A stretch of DNA of 64,000 bases from JABJOR01 sp965603075 (GTDB taxonomy: Bacteria > Pseudomonadota > Alphaproteobacteria > Rhodospirillales > Casp-alpha2). Below are positions 8,030 through 16,902 of this stretch, piece by piece. Numbering within the stretch: position 1 is the stretch's first letter; every line of letters starts with the position of its first letter. Under the pieces are notes generated by a model that had not been told where the DNA came from, searched no databases, and worked only from the letters and a program-made list of their open reading frames with translations. The position numbers and the translations under genes are program-made. Location: contig CBFDBO010000004.1 of NCBI GenBank assembly GCA_965603075.1, forward strand, positions 62,001-126,000, read 5' to 3'.

Positions 8030-9349
8030 ATGAAAATAAGTATCTTAATGAAACGCATATTACCTAAATCTCTTTTGGGGCGTTCCTTGATGATTATCAT
8101 GATGCCGTTGATCTTGTTACAGGTCGTCTCAGCGGGAATTTTCTACGAAACCCATTGGGCCAAAATTACCCGACGGTTAGCAATTGGTGTCGCGGGAGAT
8201 GTTTCGGCCATTATCGAGATTTTGCGTAAGGACCCGTCAATTGAAAATCGCGATTGGGTATTTCAATTGGCCGGGGGCAATATGAGTTTTGCCCTGAACT
8301 ATAAGGAAGAGGCGGTTTTAGAATCCGTGGCCACAGAAATCGATGGCGTTATGGAAAAGGCTCTTTTAACGGCTCTGAATGAGATCGTCCGAAAACCCGT
8401 CTGGATTGATAGTGAAAGCCTAGAGCGATATGTAATTATTAATGTCCAGCTTCCAAATGGCGTGCTTGAGGTTGTGACATCCCGAAAACGATTGTTCAGT
8501 TCGACAACGTATGTGTTTGTTATCTGGATGATTGGCACGTCCATGATCTTGTTCGGGATTGCAACTATTTTTATGCGCAATCAAGTTAAGCCCATTCAAA
8601 GATTATCAAAAGCCGCCGATAATTTTGGTAAAGGACGTGAAGTCGGATTCTTTAAACCCGAAGGCGCCATAGAAGTCCGCCAAGCATCACAAGCCTTTAT
8701 TGCCATGCAAGAACGTATCTCTCGCCAAATTAATCAACGTACCGATATGCTGGCTGGCGTATCGCATGACTTACGAACCCCTTTAACCCGCATGAAATTG
8801 CAATTGGCCTTATTGGGGGATGTTAAAGGTGCAGATGATTTAAAGAACGACATTATCGAAATGGAATATATGCTAGAGGAATACCTGGCCTTCGCGCGCG
8901 GGGAAGGAACAGAAAAGCCCGTCGAGACCAATTTAAACGCCCTGCTACAAGAAGCCGCCAATCAAGCCGATCGCAAAGGAGCGCTGGTTGATTTACATAT
9001 TGAGGAATTGATTATCATTCCCTTACGGCCCAATGCCTTTCGCCGATCGGTAACCAATCTCATCGAAAATGCCCTTCGGTTTGGTGAACACATTGCTATA
9101 CGGGCGGGTCGGCGAGGCGATTTGGTAGAAATTAACATCGATGATGATGGTCCTGGTGTTCCCGAAGATAAGCGCGATGAAGTCTTTAAACCCTTTGTTC
9201 GCTTGGAAAGTTCGCGCAATCGCGATACCGGGGGGGTCGGTTTAGGTTTAAGCATTGTCCGTGATGTTGTTCGGGGGCACGGTGGTGAAGTAAAGCTAGA
9301 AAGCTCACCCATGGGCGGTTTGCGCGCTACGATTTTGATCCCGGCATAA
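8030..9349 (+). CDS. EnvZ-type transmembrane sensor histidine kinase
   Basis: A 439-aa membrane kinase, presumably the partner of the upstream PetR-like regulator. There is a first transmembrane helix at about residues 20-42, a periplasmic sensor of about 115 residues, a second helix at about 158-182, a HAMP linker (NQVKPIQRLSKAAD), and the H-box SHDLRTPLTRMK with phospho-His near 246. The ATPase boxes follow: N (NLIENALRFG), G1 (DDDGPGVPE) and G2 (GGVGLGLSIV). The periplasmic ligand is unknown. It ends 4 bp before the convergent csaA end. Confidence 0.92.
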   Translation: MKISILMKRILPKSLLGRSLMIIMMPLILLQVVSAGIFYETHWAKITRRLAIGVAGDVSAIIEILRKDPSIENRDWVFQLAGGNMSFALNYKEEAVLESVATEIDGVMEKALLTALNEIVRKPVWIDSESLERYVIINVQLPNGVLEVVTSRKRLFSSTTYVFVIWMIGTSMILFGIATIFMRNQVKPIQRLSKAADNFGKGREVGFFKPEGAIEVRQASQAFIAMQERISRQINQRTDMLAGVSHDLRTPLTRMKLQLALLGDVKGADDLKNDIIEMEYMLEEYLAFARGEGTEKPVETNLNALLQEAANQADRKGALVDLHIEELIIIPLRPNAFRRSVTNLIENALRFGEHIAIRAGRRGDLVEINIDDDGPGVPEDKRDEVFKPFVRLESSRNRDTGGVGLGLSIVRDVVRGHGGEVKLESSPMGGLRATILIPA

Positions 9350-9353
9350 ACGC

Positions 9354-9689
9354 TCAGAATAACCGGCTGCCATTGAGCACATTCTGGTCCGGTGTATTAA
9401 GCACGATGTCTCCGTCCTGATCTTGAAAACCCAGTACGAGACATTCGCTCATAAACTTACCGATTTGCTTAGGCGGGAAATTAACCACAGCGGAGACTTG
9501 TCTGCCTTCGAGATCTTCGGGGGAATAATGTTTTGTGATCTGGGCGGAAGTCTTTAGTTCGCCGATTTCAGGACCGAAATCGATCCACAATTTAATCGCA
9601 GGAATTCGGGCCTCAGAATAGGCTTCGCTGCGCAAAACGGTTCCAACACGAATATCAACTTTTAAAAAATCATCAAATGAAATGCTCAT
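9354..9689 (-). CDS. csaA: CsaA-type tRNA-binding/chaperone protein
   Basis: A 111-aa single-domain OB-fold protein of the tRNA-binding (EMAP/Arc1p-like) family; CsaA has been described as an export-related chaperone. Typical segments are FLKVDIRVG near the start, SAQITKHY, and VNFPPKQIGKFMSECLVLGF. A longer frame begins at 9704, but the AAGGAG Shine-Dalgarno lies inside that extension, 6 nt before the ATG at 9689, and homologues start at MSISF, so 9689 is the start. It is convergent with the histidine kinase gene. Confidence 0.9.
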   Translation of the reverse strand: MSISFDDFLKVDIRVGTVLRSEAYSEARIPAIKLWIDFGPEIGELKTSAQITKHYSPEDLEGRQVSAVVNFPPKQIGKFMSECLVLGFQDQDGDIVLNTPDQNVLNGSRLF

Positions 9690-9760
9690 CACGGTCTCCT
9701 TCAATATTTAAGCAGAGTGTGATGGTGCGCCTGATGAATTACAAGGGGTAAGAAGAGGTA

Positions 9761-9793
9761 AAAAAAAGGCACTGACTAATGAAAGTCAGTGCC
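9761..9793 (-). terminator. Rho-independent terminator of the phasin gene
   Basis: A perfect 9-bp inverted repeat (GGCACTGAC at 9768-9776, GTCAGTGCC at 9785-9793) with an 8-nt loop. On the minus strand it is followed by seven T residues (9767-9761). It lies 56 bp beyond the phasin stop and should end that transcript before csaA. Confidence 0.88.
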
Positions 9794-9848
9794 CAAAGTC
9801 AGATGTCAAATAAATTTGACAGGGAGGAAATAGAATAGAGAGTAGATC

Positions 9849-10328
9849 TTACTTCGCAGCGGCAGCCAGTGTTTTGGCTTCGGCAAAGCTTTCTGTAACG
9901 CGAGCGCTAATAGGGGCAATCGCATCGTTGTTGGTTTTGCTGATCATGTCGCCAAGTTCGCTCAAATCTTTGACAGCTTGGTCATAAGACTTGCGGGCCA
10001 TGTCGATTTGCTTTTCAGCGACTTCCTGAGGTGTTTTGGCTTTACCAAGTGTATCGAAAGCAGATGTTGTTGTTTCAACAGCGTCACGCATGATTTCGCT
10101 TTGACGTTCTGCTACGTTGCGAACACCTTCAATTACTTTCTGGTTAGCCACGTTCAGGGCTTCGAGGCTTTTACGCTGGCTGGTAACAAATGCGTCCATA
10201 TCAACATTTGGCAAGTTCATGTCTTTAACAATTTTAGTAAATTGCTCAGTAGCTTTTGAGGGATCGAAATCTGTCCATGCTTTGAACATATCGAATTCTG
10301 CGAATGGGTTTGTTTTTTTGGTCATCAT
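9849..10328 (-). CDS. Phasin family protein
   Basis: A 159-aa, almost wholly alpha-helical, Ala/Lys/Glu-rich protein without signal or membrane segment. Phasins coat polyhydroxyalkanoate granules and regulate their size. The central region (SLEALNVANQKVIEGVRNVA, then AVETTTSAFDTL) matches the phasin_2 family. The start has two consecutive ATG codons; GGAG lies 4 nt before the first and 7 nt before the second, so either may be used. It is monocistronic and followed by a strong terminator. It implies PHA storage, although no phaC is in the window. Confidence 0.88.
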   Translation of the reverse strand: MMTKKTNPFAEFDMFKAWTDFDPSKATEQFTKIVKDMNLPNVDMDAFVTSQRKSLEALNVANQKVIEGVRNVAERQSEIMRDAVETTTSAFDTLGKAKTPQEVAEKQIDMARKSYDQAVKDLSELGDMISKTNNDAIAPISARVTESFAEAKTLAAAAK

Positions 10329-10448
10329 AAATCTCCTTCAATTGCTGAGGCCACTATCGGATCATCTCAGCTAAGTATAAATTGTGCGCTGCGTTGGTTT
10401 TTATTGCGTTGCAGCATAATTGTAATATGGGGGTTTGTAAGGGGTTTG

Positions 10449-11039
10449 TCAACTATTATTGTGCGATGCACAAAAAATGGTTGAAGCTAGTTTATCGACG
10501 CGCGCGAGCGCATTATCGAGCGTCGCCATGGTTGGGCCTAAGTCATCAGAGTTATCACCCAGCCAAACACGCATGGTATTCCCGGCAATCAAGGCTAGGC
10601 CATTGATTTTTATAATACTAAAAGGACTATTGGTTTCAATGCCAGCGGCTTCCAGCATTAATTTCATGGATTGCATAACATGGGATAAACGCCCCAAAGT
10701 ACGTATCGGGTTTTGCCCTGAACTTCGTAAAATGGGGCTTATTCCATTTTTATAAGGGGCTAAATAATCAAATCTCGCCATCAGTAAGGCAAATAATTTA
10801 TCTTTAACCGTGTCGCTGGGCTCAAAATTCAGTGATTCTGCAAGGGCTGCGTTATCTGCACGGTTCATCACATCATGAATAAGGGCATCTTTGTCTTTAA
10901 AAATACGGATCGCATCTGGCAAAGCAACATGGGCATGGGTCGCAATGTCATCCATGCTTAAAGTTCGCCATTCTCTAAGGGCAGCGAGTTCAAAAGCAGC
11001 GGTAATCAGTTTTTGTGGGATATCTTGTTTTTTTGCCAT
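10449..11039 (-). CDS. TetR-like transcriptional regulator
   Basis: A 196-aa protein with an N-terminal helix-turn-helix of TetR type: KLITAAFELAALREWRTLSM, then DIATHAHVALPDAIRIFKDK, where the second helix normally reads as the DNA-recognition helix. The C-terminal helical domain, with HVMQSMKLMLEAAGIE and ALIAGNTMRVWLGD, resembles the COQ9/TetR group seen in Alphaproteobacteria. It follows proC by 25 bp on the same strand. COQ9-like lipid-binding proteins are an alternative reading of the C-terminal half. The ligand is unknown and no Shine-Dalgarno is obvious. Confidence 0.75.
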   Translation of the reverse strand: MAKKQDIPQKLITAAFELAALREWRTLSMDDIATHAHVALPDAIRIFKDKDALIHDVMNRADNAALAESLNFEPSDTVKDKLFALLMARFDYLAPYKNGISPILRSSGQNPIRTLGRLSHVMQSMKLMLEAAGIETNSPFSIIKINGLALIAGNTMRVWLGDNSDDLGPTMATLDNALARVDKLASTIFCASHNNS

Positions 11040-11064
11040 AATGGTTATTATAGCATAATGAGCA

Positions 11065-11880
11065 TTATCCCGCTAGTTCCCGTGAGCGCTCGGTGGCAGC
11101 TTTAATCGCTTTGCTGATAAGCGGTTGCCAACCATCGCACGCCATTAAGACCCGCAGCGCTTCGGCTGTTGTGCCACCGGGACTTGTTACATTAATGCGT
11201 AATTGGGTAGCATCCTCATGGGATTGATGAAGTAATTCACCAGACCCCGCTACGGTTTCACGGGCCAAACGGCCTGCAAGATCTGCTGGTAAGCCGGCGT
11301 CAATGCCGGCTTGGGCCAAACATTCAGCAAGCAAAAAGACGTAAGCCGGACCACCACCGGACAGGGCGGTTACCGCATCGATCATACCTTCGTCGTCAAC
11401 CCAATCCACACTGCCAACGGCTTGCAGCAGGTTGTCACACATATCACGCTGCGCCGGGAGGGTGTTTGCATTGGCATAACACACCGTAATGCCCCGTTGA
11501 ACGGCGGCGGGTGTGTTGGGCATAGAGCGCACAATCGCGGCGTCTTTACCCAAATGTTTGGTAAAATAATCAACTGTTTTACCCGCTGCAATGGAGAGAA
11601 AAACGCAATTCTTGTTTTTATAACGGCTATATAACGCTGCAACGTCATCCATAGCTTGCGGTTTAACGGCCAGCATCACCACATTGGGCTGTAATTCGGA
11701 GGGGATTTCATCAATTGATGCATAAGTATGCACCCCATGATCATTTGTTAACATTGTGCGGATGTCGTTGCTCGGTTCTACAATAGAGACATCGTCTGCT
11801 TTCACGCCACGTTGCAGCCAACCGCTTAGTAACGCACCGCCCATCTTGCCACATCCGGCAAGGAGTAATTTTTCAGCCAT
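11065..11880 (-). CDS. proC: Pyrroline-5-carboxylate reductase
   Basis: A 271-aa enzyme for the last step of proline synthesis, NAD(P)H-dependent reduction of 1-pyrroline-5-carboxylate. The N-terminal Rossmann motif is LLLAGCGKMGGALLSGW. VVMLAVKPQ and VRSMPNTPA follow. The C-terminal catalytic region has ALSGGGPAYVFLL and the ProC signature around LRINVTSPGGTTAEAL. It lies 8 bp after ybjN on the same strand, suggesting cotranscription. Confidence 0.95.
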   Translation of the reverse strand: MAEKLLLAGCGKMGGALLSGWLQRGVKADDVSIVEPSNDIRTMLTNDHGVHTYASIDEIPSELQPNVVMLAVKPQAMDDVAALYSRYKNKNCVFLSIAAGKTVDYFTKHLGKDAAIVRSMPNTPAAVQRGITVCYANANTLPAQRDMCDNLLQAVGSVDWVDDEGMIDAVTALSGGGPAYVFLLAECLAQAGIDAGLPADLAGRLARETVAGSGELLHQSHEDATQLRINVTSPGGTTAEALRVLMACDGWQPLISKAIKAATERSRELAG

Positions 11881-11888
11881 GGTCTAAC

Positions 11889-12392
11889 TCAGCACTCGCC
11901 GACGGTTTCGATCATTGAAGCATCAAGAGCTTCTGTTGGGGTTTTACCGCCCCAAATGACATACTGAAAAGCGGGATAGAATCGTTCGCATTCAATTATT
12001 GCGGTGTCGATTAAATCCTCAATCTGCTCTAAGGATGGACGCGCAGCACCGCGCAAGGGTAATGCATGACGAAACAACGGCAACCCTTCATCGGTCCAAA
12101 TAGAGAAATGGCCAAGCCAGAGCTGTTCATTAATAATAGCCAACAGATTATAGATTGGATTTAATTTCTCAGAAGGAACCCGCATATCAAATGCACAGGT
12201 GAAGTGCATGGCATCGATGGTATCATTCCAAGCAAAGTGTAATGAATAATCGCACCAGCGTCCGGGAACCTGGACAGCTAGTTCTTCGTCATTGCGTCGG
12301 TCAAAGGACCAATCGTTAAATTCCACGATCTGTTCAATAACATCAAGTGGATGAAATTTCTGTTCTTCGGTAATGGAGCTAATTGTTGTCAT
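11889..12392 (-). CDS. YbjN domain-containing protein
   Basis: A 167-aa protein of the YbjN family, which shares the T3SS-chaperone-like fold and has no firmly established activity in Alphaproteobacteria. Supporting segments are VEFNDWSFDRRNDEELAV near the N terminus, and NLLAIINEQLWLGHFSIW with LFRHALPLRG in the middle, typical of this family. No signal peptide or membrane segment. It is first in a minus-strand run with proC and the TetR-like gene. Confidence 0.82.
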   Translation of the reverse strand: MTTISSITEEQKFHPLDVIEQIVEFNDWSFDRRNDEELAVQVPGRWCDYSLHFAWNDTIDAMHFTCAFDMRVPSEKLNPIYNLLAIINEQLWLGHFSIWTDEGLPLFRHALPLRGAARPSLEQIEDLIDTAIIECERFYPAFQYVIWGGKTPTEALDASMIETVGEC

Positions 12393-12645
12393 GCCCGTTC
12401 CCCTATAATCCCGTTAAGCCGTGATCCGGTTTAAAATGTATGACCTGCTAACAATAACAACATATGGTGCAAACACCAAGATTTAGTTACTTTTTGTTAA
12501 ATAGGCCACTAGGGGTAGAGTGCCATCACTCGTATTAGGGTGCAAGAGCCCTTATGGTTACTGAATGATGAAAGTTGTGGACAAAATAAAGGGCTGCGAT
12601 CTCATGGTGCAGTTTTTTGTTTCGAATGCGGCGTAAAATTAAGAA

Positions 12646-12897
12646 TTATTTGTTGTTGAGCGCGGCTTCCAACTCAAGAACACGCTTTTCTAGCTTCTCT
12701 TGCTGCAAGCGAGCTTCAGCAGCCATAGCCTTAACCACATCGAATTCTTCACGGGCGACAAGGTCGTTGCTAACCAGTAATTTATCGATTTGCTGGCGAA
12801 TCATTCCTTCAAGCTCGCCTTTGATTCCCCCGAATGTGGAGGCAGCACCACTGGCAACTTTGGCCAGATCGTCAAATAATCGATTGGATGTTTGCAT
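12646..12897 (-). CDS. ubiK: UbiK/BMFP-type accessory factor
   Basis: An 83-aa protein with a short membrane-interacting N-terminal part and a C-terminal coiled coil, EARLQQEKLEKRVLELEAAL. This is the layout of the BMFP/UbiK family, which forms trimeric coiled coils and assists aerobic ubiquinone synthesis. MIRQQIDKLL and LVAREEFDVVKAMA are family-typical. A longer frame reaches 12912 but would begin with TTG; the ATG at 12897 (MQTSN) is preferred. It diverges from hldD across a 147-bp spacer. Confidence 0.85.
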   Translation of the reverse strand: MQTSNRLFDDLAKVASGAASTFGGIKGELEGMIRQQIDKLLVSNDLVAREEFDVVKAMAAEARLQQEKLEKRVLELEAALNNK

Positions 12898-12937
12898 AGG
12901 TCTGTCTTTCAATATTAAACAACATAATTAAGAATAC

Positions 12938-12970
12938 ACACATTATGAACACATTATATACACATTATAC
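12938..12970. repeat. 11-bp tandem repeat, three copies
   Basis: Three adjacent 11-mers of the form ACACATTATNN (12938-12948, 12949-12959, 12960-12970) lie in the divergent spacer between ubiK and hldD. The first nine bases are identical in all three. It is AT-rich and could overlap promoter elements, but no promoter could be fixed by eye. Confidence 0.8.
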
Positions 12971-13044
12971 GTACTGCAATTCTTGCTCATATCCTGAGGT
13001 AAGTTTATAGATAGATCAGACAGAATTATCAAGAGAGCGACAAC

Positions 13045-14070
13045 ATGAATGCTTCTAACGTGCCAGCTGATCTTTCAGAGCGTGGTATCTATTTGATCAC
13101 CGGGGCCGCAGGGTTTATCGGGTCCAATATTGCGGCGGCCCTTGATGAACGGGGGGCGCGTGTGGTTGTTTGTGACCGTCTGCGCGATGGTGAGAAATGG
13201 CGCAATATTGCGAAACGTGAATTGTCGTCAATCGTTCACCCCGATGATTTAGAGGGTTATCTTAAATCTCACGAAGGCGCCATTGAAGCGATTATTCATA
13301 TGGGGGCGATCAGTTCCACAACCGAAACAAATGCAGATCTGATTATTGAGACCAATTACCAGCTCTCTCTTACATTGTGGAATTGGTGTGCGCACCAAAG
13401 TGTTCCCTTTATCTATGCTTCATCGGCGGCCACCTATGGTGATGGTACGCAAGGCTTTGATGATGATCAATCCTTGGAGGGTCTAGCAAAACTAGCCCCC
13501 TTAAATGCCTATGGTTGGAGCAAACACCTTTTTGACCGGCACGTTGCCCGCACGGTTGCCAGGGGTGACTTAACCCCACCACAGTGGATGGGCCTTAAGT
13601 TCTTTAATGTTTATGGCCCAAACGAATATCACAAAGGTGGCATGCAGAGCGTGGTCTCGCAGCTTTACCCCAAAGCCGTTGCGGGCGAAAAAGCTAAACT
13701 GTTTAAATCCCATCACCCGGATTATCAGGACGGAGGACAACTTCGTGATTTTGTTTGGGTTGGCGATTGTGTCGATATCATAATGTGGGCATTAGATAAT
13801 CGTAGCGTTAGCGGATTGTTTAATTGCGGCACCGGTAAAGCGCGCAGCTTTGCCGATCTGGCGACGGCTGTATACGCAGCCCTTGATACAGAAATCGAAT
13901 TTGAGTTTTTGCCTACCCCAGAAAATATCCGCGACAAATATCAATACTTCACCCAAGCCAACATGGAACGCTTGCGTCAGTGCGGATATGACAAACCAAT
14001 GACGTCTCTTGAAGATGGCGTTACGCAATACGTTCGCGACTATCTTCATACCCAAGATCCATTTAAATAA
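13045..14070 (+). CDS. hldD: ADP-L-glycero-D-manno-heptose 6-epimerase
   Basis: A 341-aa short-chain dehydrogenase/reductase-type epimerase that makes the L,D-heptose donor for the LPS inner core. The NAD(P) motif TGAAGFIG sits near residue 20, then HMGAISSTTETNAD, the catalytic NAYGWSKHLFD (Tyr and Lys) and FFNVYGPNEYHKGGMQSV, all close to the RfaD family. It implies a heptose-containing LPS. lgt follows after 14 bp, so hldD probably heads the lgt-midA-pgeF envelope operon. Confidence 0.93.
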   Translation: MNASNVPADLSERGIYLITGAAGFIGSNIAAALDERGARVVVCDRLRDGEKWRNIAKRELSSIVHPDDLEGYLKSHEGAIEAIIHMGAISSTTETNADLIIETNYQLSLTLWNWCAHQSVPFIYASSAATYGDGTQGFDDDQSLEGLAKLAPLNAYGWSKHLFDRHVARTVARGDLTPPQWMGLKFFNVYGPNEYHKGGMQSVVSQLYPKAVAGEKAKLFKSHHPDYQDGGQLRDFVWVGDCVDIIMWALDNRSVSGLFNCGTGKARSFADLATAVYAALDTEIEFEFLPTPENIRDKYQYFTQANMERLRQCGYDKPMTSLEDGVTQYVRDYLHTQDPFK

Positions 14071-14084
14071 AGAAATAACCGCCT

Positions 14085-14888
14085 ATGTTCTTTGCCATTC
14101 CTTTTCCCGCTATTGATCCAAACTTAATTGAAATTGGACCCTTGGTTATCAGATGGTATTCGCTTGCCTATATTTTTGGCCTTATTTTGGGCTGGCGTAT
14201 GATGCGACGTTTATCGCGCCGAGTAGAAAAGTTTGTCACCCTTGATGACACTGATGATTTTTTGCTGTGGGCCACATTTGGCGTCATTCTGGGGGGACGA
14301 CTTGGGTACGTCTTATTCTACCGCTTAGATTATTATCTCAGTGATCCCATGGGTATTTTAGCCGTTTGGCAAGGCGGTATGTCGTTTCATGGTGGTTTCG
14401 CGGGGGTTGTTGTTGCCACAATACTGTTTACCAGAAAGCGCAAAATACCATTATTGATGTTTGCAGATATTCTGGCCCTTGTTTCGCCCATCGGTATATT
14501 TTTTGGTCGTATGGCAAACTTTATCAATGGGGAACTGTTTGGTCGCGTTAGTGATGTGCCGTGGGCTATGGTCTTCCCCCGAGGTGGCCCATCACCCCGT
14601 CATCCCAGCCAGCTATATGAAGCCGCCCTTGAAGGGGTGGTGCTATTTATAGTCTTGATGGTTTTATCGCGAATGCGCTTTACCCGAGATCATCCGGGCG
14701 TTCTGACAGGATTATTTATATTGGGTTACGCAGCCGCGCGCGGCGCAGTAGAGCTTTTTCGCGAACCGGACGCACATTTGGGATTCTTGGCAGCGGGTGC
14801 CACCATGGGACAATGGTTATCATTCCCTATGATCATTCTAGGCTTTGGTATCATTATATACGGAATGCGACATGAACGCTCTGTTTGA
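14085..14888 (+). CDS. lgt: Prolipoprotein diacylglyceryl transferase
   Basis: A 267-aa inner-membrane enzyme that transfers diacylglycerol from phosphatidylglycerol to the lipobox cysteine of prolipoproteins. Typical features are WYSLAYIFGL in the first helices, GGMSFHGGFAGV, and the Lgt signature GRMANFINGELFGRVSD near residues 143-159, followed by PRHPSQLYEA. About seven transmembrane helices are apparent. Its end overlaps the midA start by 17 nt. Several lipoproteins encoded in this window would be its substrates. Confidence 0.95.
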   Translation: MFFAIPFPAIDPNLIEIGPLVIRWYSLAYIFGLILGWRMMRRLSRRVEKFVTLDDTDDFLLWATFGVILGGRLGYVLFYRLDYYLSDPMGILAVWQGGMSFHGGFAGVVVATILFTRKRKIPLLMFADILALVSPIGIFFGRMANFINGELFGRVSDVPWAMVFPRGGPSPRHPSQLYEAALEGVVLFIVLMVLSRMRFTRDHPGVLTGLFILGYAAARGAVELFREPDAHLGFLAAGATMGQWLSFPMIILGFGIIIYGMRHERSV

Positions 14889-15975
14889 GCAATTACGCAC
14901 CCGGATTATCCAAAATGGCCTCCTAACCGTGGCACAGTACATGGAAGCGGCCATGACGGACCCAAATTTTGGATATTACACAACCAAGCTACCGCTTGGT
15001 GATGCAGGTGGTCATCGAGGCGATTTCATAACAGCACCAGAACTCAGCCAAGTCTTTGGTGAACTCATTGGTTTGTGGAGTGCAGCGGTTTGGCAATCCA
15101 TGGGAGAGCCTGCTGTGGTGCGCCTTGTCGAATTGGGGCCGGGCCGGGGTACGTTAATGGCTGATGCCCTTCGAGCCACTAAAAGAGTTCCGGGTTTTCA
15201 TCAAGCCGCCCACCTACACATGATCGATGCCAGTCCAACCCTTATAAACCAGCAACAAAAGATGCTGGAACAAAGTGGTGTGAAGGAACAACACTGGCAT
15301 AACGATTTATCGCTGGTACCAGAAGGACCGATGATCTGTATTGCCAATGAATTCTTTGACGCCTTGCCTGTTCGTCAATTTCAGCGCGTAGGAGAGGGCT
15401 GGTATGAACGCATGGTTGGTCTCAATGCGAGTTTTGATGGTTTATCATTTGAGCTATCGAACCAGCAATCGCCCCACCACCTTATTCCCGAAATACTTCA
15501 AACGGCAAAAGAGGGGGAATTGGTCGAGACATCCCCAGTTATTCTTCGCAAACTGCACACCCTCGCAGCGCGCATCGCTGATCAAGGTGGGGCAGCGGTG
15601 ATCATCGATTATGGACACCTTAAATCTGCCCCTGGCGAGACCTTACAAGCCCTCCAAAATCATCAATTTGCCCACGTGTTGGAAGCTCCGGGTGAACAAG
15701 ATCTAACAACCCACATTGATTTTGCCGCACTCGAACGGGGGGCCGTTAACGCGAACGCCAAAATCCATGGTCCGGTTGAACAAGGGGCGTTTCTAAATAA
15801 TTTAGGCTTGGGGCTACGTGTCAAAGCGTTGATGGATAATGCTGCATCCTCCGAACAGTCATCAAATCTGCTGTCACGGGCTGAACGGTTGGTTGACCCA
15901 GCACAAATGGGCAGCTTGTTTAAAGTGCTGGGCATAAGTGATGCTTCCCTTAACAGCTTGCCCGCCTTATCATAA
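14872..15975 (+). CDS. MidA/NDUFAF7-type SAM-dependent methyltransferase
   Basis: A 367-aa class I methyltransferase of the MidA (DUF185) family; the mitochondrial member NDUFAF7 methylates an arginine in complex I. The family signatures GDFITAPELSQVFGELIG and LVELGPGRGTLMAD (SAM-binding) are clear, with IANEFFDALPVRQF further on. The ATG at 14872 is preferred; the frame extends to 14845 deeper inside lgt. Placement between lgt and pgeF is common in Alphaproteobacteria. The bacterial substrate is not established. Confidence 0.9.
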   Translation: MNALFEQLRTRIIQNGLLTVAQYMEAAMTDPNFGYYTTKLPLGDAGGHRGDFITAPELSQVFGELIGLWSAAVWQSMGEPAVVRLVELGPGRGTLMADALRATKRVPGFHQAAHLHMIDASPTLINQQQKMLEQSGVKEQHWHNDLSLVPEGPMICIANEFFDALPVRQFQRVGEGWYERMVGLNASFDGLSFELSNQQSPHHLIPEILQTAKEGELVETSPVILRKLHTLAARIADQGGAAVIIDYGHLKSAPGETLQALQNHQFAHVLEAPGEQDLTTHIDFAALERGAVNANAKIHGPVEQGAFLNNLGLGLRVKALMDNAASSEQSSNLLSRAERLVDPAQMGSLFKVLGISDASLNSLPALS

Positions 15976-16011
15976 CCCACCTTACGACAAACATTAAATT
16001 TGAGCATAATT

Positions 16012-16791
16012 ATGGACATCAAACACACGGCTTCCAGTTTTTCAAATATCGCCACCATCAATCATGGTTTTTTTTATAGATCAGGCGGTCACAGTGAAGG
16101 CCTCTATCAATCTTTAAATTGTGGATTGGGTTCAGATGATGATCCGGCGGCGGTTCAGAAAAACCGCACTGTGATTGCGATGGATATGGAGGTTGCCCCG
16201 GAGAACCTCGTCTCGCTCTATCAAATTCATTCTCCCACGGTGGTGGCGGTTGATAAACCTTGGCTACGCGAAGATGCGCCGCAAGCCGATGCCATGGTCA
16301 GTAATACCCCCGGTTTAGCACTTGGTATCCTAACGGCCGATTGCGCGCCTGTGTTGTTTTCAAATTCCATCGGTACTGTAATCGGTGCTGCCCACGCGGG
16401 ATGGCGTGGCGCGGTTGGCGGTGTCATTGAGGCCACCATAGCCGCCATGGTGGAACTGGGCGCTGAAAAAACAGATATCTACGGTGTGGTTGGTCCTTGT
16501 ATCCGTCCAGAATCATACGAAGTGGGCGCTGATATGTATCAAGCTATTGCGGCCCAACACCCAATTAATGCTCAATTTTTTGACCCCGGAAAAGATGAAG
16601 ATCATTACCAATTTGATCTTCCAAGCTACGCACTGGTCCGATTGGCCAACAGCGGTATTGGTATGGTCGAAGACACACCGGCGGATACCTACGCTGATGA
16701 AGATAAATACTATAGTTACCGCCGTTCTACTCACCGAGCTGAGCCTGATTACGGGCGGCAAATTTCAGCCATCAGTATAAAGATACAATAA
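16012..16791 (+). CDS. pgeF: Peptidoglycan editing factor (YfiH/laccase-domain)
   Basis: A 259-aa member of the YfiH family, once called multicopper polyphenol oxidases and now linked to removal of wrong amino acids from peptidoglycan precursors and to purine nucleoside activity. Zinc/active-site motifs are visible: LTADCAPVLF with Cys, GAAHAGWRGAVGGV with His, and GPCIRPESYEVG with Cys. SYRRSTHRAEPDYGRQ near the C terminus is also conserved. The upstream TTG at 16000 is not needed; the ATG at 16012 fits. Probably cotranscribed with lgt and midA. Confidence 0.92.
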   Translation: MDIKHTASSFSNIATINHGFFYRSGGHSEGLYQSLNCGLGSDDDPAAVQKNRTVIAMDMEVAPENLVSLYQIHSPTVVAVDKPWLREDAPQADAMVSNTPGLALGILTADCAPVLFSNSIGTVIGAAHAGWRGAVGGVIEATIAAMVELGAEKTDIYGVVGPCIRPESYEVGADMYQAIAAQHPINAQFFDPGKDEDHYQFDLPSYALVRLANSGIGMVEDTPADTYADEDKYYSYRRSTHRAEPDYGRQISAISIKIQ

Positions 16792-16872
16792 TTTTATGCC
16801 GTATTTCACCTTGATTGTTATCTTTTTCTTTCTATCCATATTCGCCATGTGCACGATCGTTTAAGAAATGGC

Positions 16873-16902
16873 GATGGAATCATGAAAGATGGCATCATGA
16901 AA
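16873..16902. repeat. 15-bp tandem duplication at a start codon
   Basis: Two adjacent 15-mers (GATGGAATCATGAAA, then GATGGCATCATGAAA) differ at one base. Each carries an ATG in frame with the lipoprotein gene, so the duplication doubled the possible start site. Confidence 0.85.

Noticed and set aside
12546..12640. Short plus-strand ORF (about 23 codons) between ybjN and ubiK
   Set aside because: No ribosome site, no recognisable composition, and it runs into the ubiK 3' end.
12617..12931. Ser/Arg-rich plus-strand frame over ubiK
   Set aside because: Antisense shadow with typical reversed-codon composition.
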